Origin: Anopheles merus
Taxonomy: Eukaryota > Arthropoda > Insecta > Diptera > Culicidae
Assembly (NCBI RefSeq): GCF_017562075.2
Contig: NC_054085.1
Coordinates: 24,244,433-24,308,432, forward strand
Direction: 5' to 3'
Length of the DNA stretch: 64,000 nt
Part shown: piece after piece, positions 13,301 to 24,320 of the stretch
Numbering within the stretch: the first letter of the stretch is position 1
How the letters are laid out: each line of letters opens with the position of its first letter
The notes under the pieces: generated by a model
Told to the model about the DNA's origin: nothing
Seen by the model: only the letters and a program-made list of their open reading frames with translations
Databases searched by the model: none
Made by a program: the position numbers and the translations under genes

Positions 13301-15000
13301 CATCTTGAGCAGAGACAAGAGGTCCTTGATCCGTCCCGTACCGCTTAATCCCATTTGATTTCTCATCCCGCAGTTGCTACGGTTCTTCAGCTGACGTGTG
13401 TAACATGGTTTCAGTTTACCCCCGGTTCGTCTGGGCATATGGCCTTTCAACATCAATCACACGTAATAGGAAGCAGAACTAGAAAAATGAGATGCCGGAT
13501 CGTTATCGATGAGTCCCTCGTTTTTTGTCGACTAAACAGTGTATCAGGTAGAAGAAATCCTTTTTCCTTTGACCGGAAGATTTCACGCTCCTTATCTAGA
13601 TCACATCCAGGAAACTAAATTAAATCAGTAAAATAAGGTCCAGTGCGGGGCAGTGAAAGGAAAACCCCAATGGCTGAGATCCTTTCACTCTTTTGTCTAC
13701 ATTAAAAGCTATGTTTGTTGTTGTGTAGCATTCAGCCTCGCTTGATTAAACTGTATCATTACGAGGCGAGTTGGAAGTTTGCCTATTGAGCGGCTTCCAT
13801 TTAGCATTATTATAATGGCTGTCGATTTCGATAATGTACTCCTCCGTGCGCCGTAATTCAATCGATCGGAAGTTAACGCCTCACCGCAGAGGACGCGTGT
13901 GTGCGGAGGCAGAGTGTGGACGTTCCTAATGCGAACAGTTTTCGCACTAAAAACCAACACCGCCACCGATGGGCAAAACTTTTCAAAGCCTGAGCCCTGA
14001 AATGGGAGCAGCAACACCTGGTGCGTGAAATTAGTACGAAAGTTTCCTGCCCTTGATACAGCCGCCGCACGTCCCTTGTAGTTGTGAATGGGTGTAAGGG
14101 GCATTCGTCCCTTTTTTTTTTTGGGATCCTTGTTGTTCGAAGTGTCGTAACGTTACCCCACTTTTGTCCAAATTTGATCGAGTGTTTCAGATATGGTCCA
14201 AATATACCGGAGAAACTACCACCGCTAAGCACACTGTGTCGGAGGTAAACACCGGAAAGCGAGAAAGTGTGCGTTCTTCGTTGTTGCCGTGTCCCGAGGC
14301 ATTAGGAGGTCCTTTGGCGGTTGCAAGTAAGAGGGTGCGCAGGTAAAATATGTGTGACTCGTGCCAATTTGTAACACCTTTTATGTACCCTACGGGCGTA
14401 TGTGTATGCACATCGGGCCAACTTCATCAACTACCGGAAATTGTTCTACGCTATCGGGCAGGAAAGTGTGTGAGTGTGTTTGCAGCCAGAGGCTGGTTGG
14501 ATACAGAGGAGCCTGACAAGACGGCAACCTACCTTAGAGCACATAAAAATCAACATTAGAATAATGACCTGTATCCGGTCAAATACACACACACACACAC
14601 TCCTGCTAGGTAGAGAGGAACCGTAGAAACGGGAAACTTTTGTCCGCTCCTTCCCTAGCCGGAGGTGGCACTTTTGATGTTGCGTCAAAGCACACGTCTC
14701 CTGTTGGAACTTTGTTTTGCGACAAACACACACACCCATACAGTGTGTGTCTTTTCACATCGTTTGTTGGTGTAAGCTGTTTGCAACAGAGCTCGTTTGC
14801 GTTGGGCTGTACTACACTGTCGAGCGCTCCACACAGTTTGGGTATTGTTTGGTCAAGCCAGGAAACCACATGCTCTTTTTCTCATTAGTCACACGACGTC
14901 ATCTACTCTGGTGGACTTGCTGGAGATCACTTAGTTGCTGATTGGTGGTTGATAGGAGCAGTATTGCATGCAAGAATAACGTGGTCTTTAAAGGTACAAT
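10381..15000. other. Noncoding sequence with alternating AT-rich and GC-rich blocks
   Basis: AT-rich blocks at about 10400-10620 and 12650-13340 flank a GC-richer block whose densest part is about 12150-12560 (CGCGCGCGG near 12340-12356). An (AC)8 tract lies at 14585-14600, with looser GT/CA clusters around it. Open frames on both strands in 13700-14900 overlap one another, as expected of GC-rich noncoding DNA, and show no known domain. Confidence 0.55.
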
Positions 15001-15029
15001 TAATGGAATTCTAGCAGGTCTTAATTGAT

Positions 15030-15117
15030 ATCTGTTTTAGATTCGAGGCGAAAGAACTTCGCTGTAGTCAAAGCCTCTCTAAACTGTACACACAACAACA
15101 ACATCTGTTTTAGATTC
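15030..15117. repeat. 58-bp insert between perfect 15-bp direct repeats
   Basis: ATCTGTTTTAGATTC occurs at 15030-15044 and again, identically, at 15103-15117. The 58 bp between them end in CAACAACAAC and contain GAGGC (15045-15049) and a downstream GCCTC that could pair. Perfect flanking direct repeats plus a simple 3' tail look like a target-site duplication around a very small insertion. The source of the insert was not recognised. Confidence 0.5.
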
Positions 15118-16337
15118 CAGCAATATTCTTGGAAACTTGAAAAGTCACAATACAACTGATTTTGTATTGAAAATTTGATAACAGTCCGCCGTTTTTGTGT
15201 CAAAAATCAACACCGAGATCAGTCTGAATCATACATTGAGAAATTGATGATCGAATATCTAGTCTTAAGTCGCTGAGAGGATATTACTATAAGATCTACG
15301 TTCATTCTGACGTACTGTGGGGCAAATCTAAAAACATTTGCAAGATAAGAAGATGATCTTGTCATATATTCTATATTCTCAATGTTTTAATAGGCCCAAA
15401 TGGTGAGGATTTTTCTGCAAAATAGGACATTGACACCACCTGCAAAAACTAATGACATTTCTGTTGTTTGCTATCACCCCGAGCAAAAGCATCACGTCTT
15501 CACGAGTGAAAAGAACTATGTCTCCACTAAAACCAACACATTTTAAATTGCTTAGCCTTACCAATTCCGTAGTGGTTAAAATATTCTACACCAAAAAAAT
15601 TAAACTAGTTTTTCATTGAGATGAGTTAAATGGTGCCGTATAGAATGAGGATAGTCAGCACTATATCAAAGGACACCTAAACACATACACAGCGGTCCCC
15701 TTAGGGAACGAGACGACTAACCGATTAGTCTGGATGCTCTGTATGACGTGAATAGCAAAAAAACTGAAGTGTGAGTGTGAAAAAGACATTTTTTTCTTCA
15801 CTCTCTCACTCTGTCACTCTGTTTAACGACCGAAACCGCTGTCGATTTTGTCGAGGATAAAGTTTAAGCGGTCCACTTTTCCGTTCAACATTTTGAGGTT
15901 GCTGGCCGGTTTTTTTTTGTTTCCTCCTATTTCTCACCCACATCCGCACTCAGACACAAGTTTCCTTCATTCTAGATTTTAGCCTTGCTAGGTCTATGCT
16001 CGAAAAGCTATTCCGTTTCTCTCTTTTTTTTTTAAACTAGACTCATTCATGTTCTTTTTTTATCTCATTCCCGATGTGTGTCCTACACATCTATGATGCA
16101 TCCTTCCCACGGATACCCTTTTCATTTGGCTAGCCCCAAAGCCAGGCACGAGCGAAGATAGGCCAGAAGACGAAGTGGAGGCAAAACCGGTTCTGCCTTA
16201 CGCTGCTATTCCCGGCGTTAAGCTGGCAGGATTTAAAAGCTAAAACTTCCGCCAAGCCGAGCTAACGAGTGCTTCGGGCCGCAAGCGAGGCGATGATGAC
16301 GAGATGCTCCACCATGTTGGCATCTGAAAGCATCCAC

Positions 16338-16339
<2 letters not shown>
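15118..16339. other. Noncoding sequence, no gene recognised
   Basis: AT-rich to about 15640, then mixed. Around 15765-15830 a GTGAGTGTGAA stretch is followed by a T run and by TTCACTCTCTCACTCT, which could form an imperfect hairpin. T8-T10 runs occur near 15911-15919 and 16023-16034. No coding signal was recognised. Confidence 0.55.

Positions 16340-16382
<43 letters not shown>
16340..16382. repeat. (TG)n microsatellite
   Basis: About 21 uninterrupted TG units, the longest dinucleotide tract in the window. It produces Val-Cys and Thr-His homopolymer-like open frames on the two strands, which should not be called as genes. It lies 126 bp from a CG-alternating palindrome. Confidence 0.97.
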
Positions 16383-16383
<1 letters not shown>

Positions 16384-16508
16384 ATAAGGGAACGAAAAAG
16401 GCATTGGGATTTTCCCACATCCCACGGTTGAGACTCACACACACACAGGGTTTTGGAAGCCGTTGATGGAAGCGAAGGATTTAAACTGATTTCACTGTTC
16501 CGAGCATC

Positions 16509-16528
16509 CGAGCGCGCGCGCGCGCTCG
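16509..16528. repeat. Perfect 20-bp CG-rich palindrome
   Basis: CGAGCGCGCGCGCGCGCTCG is its own reverse complement and alternates purine and pyrimidine through its GC core. Such sequence can adopt Z-form or cruciform structure. No function is implied by the sequence alone. Confidence 0.9.
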
Positions 16529-19500
16529 TCCTTCTTGTCACATACGTGTGTGTCTTCACATTACGCTTTCCATCGCGGCGCTTTCTCACAGTGGTGGTGT
16601 CGCTAATGCTCGCTCAAGTGTAAACATGATGGTGAAGAGGTACCGACGTCTACATGCCCGTCCGCTGGCAAGATGGGGCCAGAAGATATTTTCTCAGATA
16701 GCTGAGGACATTACTTTTTCGCTGCATTTTTAGACGAGGAGAGAAGAGTTTGGCGGGTGAAAAAACCCCCTCCCGGCATACATCCTGACACAGGACGATG
16801 TCGAGCGCTTGCTGGCTCGGTTAAGCATGATCCACAGCATCATTTCCGATGCAATTCACTTGCCGGCGGCGGTGGGAAGAAAGGAAGCTTTTGGAGCACG
16901 ATAACGAAGATACACACTCATGCCCGTACGTAGTAAGTGCATCGTCCGCGTAAATGCACTTAAGAAGGAGTGGGCAAAATGGGTGGGGCGACCGTAGCAA
17001 AACAAACGAAACATACTAGAAGATGCAAGGGAAAAAGTCTCGGCTAGGAAGGAAGCAAAAGGGAAAAACGCTCAAGCTTTTCATTTTTGCTTTTACCGAG
17101 GTTGCTTTTAATCTCTAACTGCATCGTGGAATCTTTGACATTTCAAAGACATATTGTTTTTGTCTGATATACATGATAAAACATATTTAATGGAAATCTT
17201 ATCGCTTTTTGTAACGATAAAACTGCATCCTGTAATCTAGTCTTAATTTAATCAAATTTCAGCTACAGAAGCCAAAGTAGCATTAAACGTTAGTCCAGAG
17301 GATTTGTTTGAAAAACGAAGCAGACAGACGATTTGAGCTACGATTTGTGGAGCTATTCCTTTCAGTGTCATGTTTTTGCAAGATTTGTTACAAAAAAAAA
17401 AACGAAAAAGAATGATGTTTGTTCCTTTCAGACACTTTTACTTCTTCCATCTTCACCACACCACGTCTAGCAAGAGAAAGCAAAACTTTTGGTCACTTTT
17501 GGCACTGCTTTCAAGAACTATAAACTACAAAAAAAAAAACAAGGGAAAAACTTCTCGTCTGACAAGACATATCTTCCAGGAAAATATCGGACACTTTTCG
17601 CCACGACCGTAGCGTGGCGTGTGGTTGCGCGGCTCGTGATCACCCGATGAAGTGGTAATTGAATGTTTGAAACTTCATTTCGATTCCGCACCAAGGGAGG
17701 GACAACAAACTGAATCACAAAACCAAGCCTCCCAGCTCTCCGAAACGTTTCCAGACTCCTCAGAGTCATCCAAATGTGTCAACTTTCGGTGCGCGTTTTA
17801 TCTTCCCCAGGAATCGAAAAGGCCTGTGCTGCGCGCCTTTGATGTCATTTGCGCCCTCCCAGAAAACGCCTCAGGTTCGTCAGCGGGAAAGATTTTGCGG
17901 TCGGTTGGTACACTTCGTCTCGATGTACTGGTTTCACCTTCGCCTGCAGTACTGCCGTTCGGCGCACAAAAAAGACCTGCACCGAAACACATCGATTCGA
18001 AACCAACCAACCGAGAGTCAAAGACTCGAAACATGACCGACGACTGCCTTCGGGCGATAGAATGCATTTCCTGCACGAGGTGTGTGTGTTTTTGGCAAAC
18101 TGAAACTAGCGGGCGATGAGGTTTTTTTAGTTTAGAGGATTTTTTTTTGTTATTGAGTCACACAGCCTTACTGGTTAGGAGTGGGCGATCGAATACGCCA
18201 CAGCGTGATATTGGATGCGACATCTGCAATAAAATCGAAAGGATGGAAACTCTTTTGCAGGCAGCTGCTTGTGCTGATCGAGGATTATGGTTCCAGGCAA
18301 TGAACTTGGCAATTGCAATGGTAATTCTAGGTTGGATATAAGGTTATGAGGACAAGCCCTGGAAAAGTTCAGGAAGGTTGTCAAGGCCAGGAAGAATAAC
18401 AGAAAAAGGCATGCGCTAGTTCATGCACTTTTAATTGATAAAGAGCGTTATCACTTGGAATTCATTGAAAAACACAACAAAGATCAAAGCGAGCGATAAA
18501 AAGAAATCAAGTAGAACACAAAGAGCAAAAGATATCGACTTAATATAAGAGTTTTAATAGATACAACATTAGTATTACAAGCAGTATTCCTGGGAACTAT
18601 TCGGTCCTTCTACAAATTGTCAACCGACAAATTAGGCCACCATTCACGATCTGTCATTAAGCTGTAACATATTTCAAATCAACCCTGTCAAATGGAATGC
18701 ATTAAGGTGTCTCTAATATCCCATCCCAACATGGAACAAAATAGGAAGTTATCGATGGGGATATAGAGGGATGTCGAAAAATCAAGAAATAGAACAACCA
18801 TAAATCATGTACACGGTCCACAAACACACCCATTGGCTATCGATGAATGACGGATATTCCCCCGTGCGTGTGTCTTTGGCTTTGCTGCACACGGTAGATT
18901 AATGCAGCAGCTGCAGTTGTGTGCCAATTATCGGGGTGTGTGTGTGTGTGTGCTTGATGCACATACACCTCCCTCCCACCGCTCAATGCACATGTAAAAC
19001 CACAGGCCGATCGAACCGAATCTTACACACGCACACAATCGGACAGATTCCCGGGAGGGACGGAGTCAAATTTATGGTTCCCCTTCGTACCGGCGTTTTT
19101 GATGATGCGCCGACAAACATTTGCCACCCGTCTTTCCAGTCCCCGGTAGTCGTCGTCCAGTCCGGGGCAATGATGTGTGGGCAATTATGAAACGTTTCAT
19201 CAACGTCATCATCGATGGGTTTTAATGCTCGTCTATGGTTTCCACCGTTTCCACCGCCAGTGTGTGTGTCAGCGACACTGGGAAAACGCATCTAGGTGTG
19301 TGAAAAGTGACAGGGCACCGTACCAATGGCGGGTGCGTCGGTTGAACGCCATCACCCACGAAACCAACCTGCCGGCTGAGTTTGACAGTTCAAACATGAC
19401 CAAACACGACCACCTTAGCGAAACGATGAAAAAAAGAAAAACAAACACACACGACACGTTCCCTTGCCCATCTGTCAGCGGGAGAGCGGAATAACGGAGA

Positions 19501-20540
19501 ACAAACGACTCGAAACATCGCCTTTGGCAGCTTTAAAACTTTAACGATCGGGCCATATCCCCCGAAACTAGAATCCCCCGATCGAAATCAGACGATCAAG
19601 AAGACGATGGTGTGCCTGAAGCAATGCTGGAACTTTTTTTTTATTTTATTTATTTTAAAACCATTGGTCGTCATAATGCTGTGTGCTCTCGCGGTCGTTG
19701 AGAAGTATTTTTAATGTCAAATGTGCGTCCGTTAAAAAGCCACCACCAGAAGCCGCCCGGAGGTATGCGGCGACTCATTACGCTCCAGAGCCACCTTCCC
19801 CGAGGGATTCACTAAAAGACACCACACCACACGGTGTGACATCATTAAAATTGGGACATTAAAAAAATTGTAGCTTCATCACACTAATGTTCCATCGCTG
19901 GTGGTGATGTGTTCGGTGGCGACGGCTCCTGCCATCACTCGTAAATCTTGCACAGCTAAAACGCATCAAAATACATCGCTGTGAAGTGATCGGCGAGCCT
20001 GGGGCAGTGCGTTTATATGACAAGCGCCAGTGCTGTGATGGGATCGCTGCTACGCTACGCGCGAAAGGAAGGGCCTTTGAAGCACTTTTGTTGACTTTCA
20101 ATAAAAACCCCACGAAATGGGAAAGAAACTCTAAAACAAACACATTTTGACGCAACTTCTATGGTGGCTGGGGTGCGGTTGGAAGCTAGTTTTTAAAACA
20201 CAAGAAAATCCCCCAAGCAAACACCGATGACGGGGCTCAAACATCGAACATCGGTGGCATGTTTGCACACACAAACTAGAAACTAGCTTCACCCTTTCAA
20301 CTTTCGATGATGGATGGATGCTGGCTGGCTTAGAGTAGAAGGGATGATGCACAGTAAAAATGGAAAAATGTAAAAACTGAAAAATGAACAGTGGAAATAT
20401 TTGGAATATTGTTCTTGTAAGTTTGCTGAAGATTTCACGTCCTTAGCAATAATCATTTGCTCCGGCAGCATTTTTTCCTTTGTCATTTGTTTGTTCTATT
20501 TATTTATGTTATTTTGTTTTGGGGAATTGCATGCAATAGG
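16529..20540. other. Noncoding sequence, no gene recognised
   Basis: Mixed sequence with an AT-rich block at about 17100-17540 (A11-A13 runs near 17390-17402 and 17529-17540) and another at 18400-18800. 17540-18120 is GC-richer and open in several overlapping frames on both strands; the longest is 155 codons at 17652-18119, with no domain. A (GT)8 tract occupies 18936-18952. No repeats shared with the rest of the window were seen. Confidence 0.55.
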
Positions 20541-23500
20541 TAAGTCTTAAATTTTAATGTATCTCATCGTTTATCTCATTTATCATTATTTAAAAAGAGA
20601 TTTACTTATTTTTGTTTATCAGTTTTGTTTAAAGCTACAAAAGCACACTATTTTGCCCAATCTATGCTGATGTCTAAATTTCTCTCTCCAACAGGGTCGC
20701 TGCGAAACTGTCATCCCGACACAAAACTCTCCACTCCATCCATCCACGAGCCACACGGTCCATCATCAAGGGCCCTTTTCTTCTCCGGTGGAAAAGTTAA
20801 TTGTTTTCAATTATGCAACTGCAATCGCCGCAGTGCCGAAATAATGTGTCAGCCGCGCCCGGCACGAACATCAGATAATTTGGTCCAAGCGCGCGCTCGC
20901 CATCAGTCGGTCGAGTCGGGTAAGCAGAACCGCACGAGCGCGTGCGTTTCGCTGTGTGTATGCATACCGAACCAGCTGCTGCATCGCGGGCAGGGATGCA
21001 CACAATGCAACCACGTCCGCGGAATGTGACCAACATTTTCCAACGCCGACACGTGCTTGTGCCCTCGGCTCGCGGTGGCGGCGGCAGAAGTTTGTTAGTC
21101 ATATTTTAATTTTACCACTCGCGCCTGCCCTCCCGTCGCCCTTTAGTTTGCGTTTGTCACGGGGCCGGGGGGCCGCGGCTGTGTATTATCTTCTCATTTT
21201 TATTTATTTTATACCAGCAGCTCCGTCATGTACGTGCAGTTCCTGCCTTTTTTTTTTGTGTGTGTTCTCTGTTTGTTTGCTGATGCACACTGCACTGCAC
21301 TCTGCTGCTGGTGGTGCGGTGCATTGTGCTTTGTACTGTAAAAATAGCTTTATCTCGAAAAGTTCAAACGCGAATGATGGCGTGGCGCAAACCGGGGGGC
21401 AAGGTAAAGTTTAAACTAGTTTAAATTCCTCTCAGTCGAAAAAAGTTCCGCGCAAACGTGCAATCAGTGGCGTAAGTGTTAGATACTGTAGGTGGATGTT
21501 TTTGAATGTTTTGAAATATGTGTGAGCTATTCAACTATATTCAATTAATTTACAGAGATTAGGTAAGGTAAGTCGTCAGAAACGATAATCAATGACAAAC
21601 AATCCAATGATAACCCTTTATCGAATGCGTCATAAAGGCATGGAATTTTTTTGATTTTTACAATGATCCTTGCACTTAAAACAAGAATAATGTTTGATTT
21701 ATTACTGCAGATCTTCAGTCAGAAGTTTTGATTCAAAGAGCTCAATAAAATCTTGTAAATCATGCAAGACAGGACATTTGTTAGAGCGCAGTTCGTAACA
21801 AAATCCAGCAGCAGCCAGGAACTTTCATAAAAAAATGCCCTTAAATTAAAACTTATACCATGTCGCACTCTCGATGCGCCGGCTGCTTTATTTTTGTGGT
21901 CAATTGCGCGACAGCCGGAAAATAAAACTCAGCTTGTCACTGCTTCCCACACCACACCACTTTTCCACTTCTTTTGCCTTTTAATATCAATAAAAAAATC
22001 CTACAAAATTGTAACCTCCCGGAAGAGAAAATCTCCCGGTGCGAAAAACAAAACTGAACCACACCGCATCAGTATTCACGCCACCAGACGCCATAATTGC
22101 GGTGAAACATGCATCGAAGTACGTGACACACCACTACCACCACCACCACCACCGCTACCAGCCAACCAGAAGGTAGTTGAAATTCGCAACAGCAAAAGGA
22201 AAGCAAAATAAAAACGCCAAAACCGCGCTCATTTTGCGAGCGAAAATAAACGTCCATCGTCCGATAAGGACATCGACTAACAAATAAAAAATAAAAAAAA
22301 GAAGACAACATAGAGCAGTACAATTGGAAAGCGTACCAAAAAGCAACAATAAAATGGACCACGCCAATGTGACCCGTTGTTGAATACAAAAAATAAAACA
22401 CATGAATGGTACCGCATTAACTTTTGGCTTTTCAGCAGCAAAAAAAAAAAGATGAACACACCCCGGACACCCCTCCTCTTCTGAGTAAAGCAGGACGAAG
22501 GGCGAACGTGCAAGATAGAATAAATTTTCATTACGTACAAGCCAAAAACCTTCTGCAGCGCAAATATTGATTCGTGACGCAAGAGTGTTATGAAGTTGCC
22601 GGATTTGGCTCCAACGGGTCACCAAAACGGGAGAGAGAGAGAGCTTATGGGTGTGAGTGGCGGTGGTGGTGGAATATATTCACATCAAAAACGCTGGACA
22701 CCGTCACTTGCTGAGATGAGCCGAGCTATGTCTCTATCGGAATTTCGCAGAAGGCACTCGGGGACCGGCTCATAAAAATACACTTCCAGATCAAACGACT
22801 GTCGTGTGAGGATATTGGATCACCGTTTTCAGTAGCAAGTTCGTCTGCGGATGAGGACTGCGGGAAAAAAGCGCAGAGACGATTGGGTCATTAACCTTAA
22901 CGAAGTGACTATGGCTCATCCAGCGTCCTGATGATGAATAAAAGCTTTGACCGTTGATGAAACGAAGAAAAACACCGATCTCATGTAGTGTCCAATTGTC
23001 TGAGTTCATATTTTTCGGCGAGCTTTTCCTCAACATCGATTGATCTGCGGGACCGTGCAAATATGAGCCAATAAATCCGCCGGCATCCTTTCCGTCAAAA
23101 AATCAATTCCATCGCGCTATAATTCTCTGCCCAGACTTTCGGCAAAGGGGCAGAGACAGGAACGACCGGTCAGCAATGGTTCCAGCGACTTATGCTCTCT
23201 GATGATGCTGGGGCGCTTCCTGTGCGGGACGGAAAAGTGTCTTGATTGGGTGCTCCCGTCTTGGCCACCGCCATCGGAACCAGGCGGATGAAGGATCAAT
23301 CGAAAGCCACCGGAAGCCGACGCAAATGGAATGCTAATGCCAATGGGTCGCCCTTGCGTGTGTGTGCTGAGCTCGGATTCGGTGTGTGGGGGGTGGGTTT
23401 GTTTTCTGTTCGTTTCGGTTTTTTTGTTTGAATTCTTTATTTCTTCCTGATTTTGTGTGGCCACATGGGAGCCTCAATCGTGCTCCAGCACCAGCAACTT

Positions 23501-24320
23501 TCCAGCGGCAAGAAGTCTGGCAGGAAGGGACCGTCGTCTCCCAACGGAGGAACGTGCTTCAATCTTGTTCGCTCGTTTTCGATAGCAAAACCAAGGGAAG
23601 CTTAAATCCTAGAGGATTTTTTGTTGTTTGTCTGTACGTAAGAATTTTCATTTTCCAACCGCGTTCTACGCTCATGCATAGATGTGTGTGCGCGTGGTGA
23701 AATCAAGAAAAAACAGCAGAAATATTTGACTTATTCCACCTGGGGAATATTCTATCGATAACGAGATTCTATCGCATTTTTTTGCATCTGAAAGGGGAGT
23801 GAAACTCATAATTCACCCAGCAGCGTGCTTCACGTGAAGGTCAAACACACGAATGTGTCGGCTTTAAATTGTGCAACCACCAATTTGTGGGCTTCATAAT
23901 TTGATTATCCATCGCACAGGGGGGAGGGGGGGGTCCACAGGGTCAAGGAAAAATGATTTCAAAATGACTAACCATGCAACTAACCGGGCACCGCAACCGC
24001 CGACGGCGAGTGGAAATGTACCAGAAAATTACCCAATTAAGCACACGTTTACTTTTTGACACGTACACGGTACGCTGCAGCTGCACTCCTACCCGGGGTA
24101 AGCGATATAATCGATACGCGCATTTCCACCATCCCATCCCATCTCGAAAGGTCCAAAAGTGAACCGTCTCAATTTAAAATAACCCGTTTGTTAATTGAGT
24201 TCCGGCGGTTCCGCACTTAATCCTGTTGGACTTGGCCTGGGAAACTGTCACCTTGACGGGAGTTTTCTAATTATGATGATGATGCATTAGAGTTTTGTTG
24301 GGAAGGGGAAGTGGTTGCAT
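20541..24320. other. Noncoding sequence with GC-rich patch and short microsatellites
   Basis: 20640-21410 is GC-rich and partly open; a splice-bracketed open segment at 20695-20919 is discussed as a weak candidate. TTTAAACTAGTTTAAA at 21410-21425 is a perfect 16-bp palindrome. 21426-21890 is AT-rich. A CCA/CAC trinucleotide tract lies at about 22130-22153, a short (GA)7 at 22630-22643 and a G-rich run at 23919-23933. Open frames are overlapping and not recognisable. Confidence 0.55.

Noticed and set aside
16233..16589. Thr-His and Val-Cys repeat frames
   Set aside because: Produced by the TG microsatellite.
17652..18119. 155-codon plus-strand frame
   Set aside because: Overlapping frames on both strands are equally open and no motif is visible.
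23919..23933. G-rich run as a quadruplex or telomere-like site
   Set aside because: A single run with one interruption, without the four separated G tracts needed to support the call.
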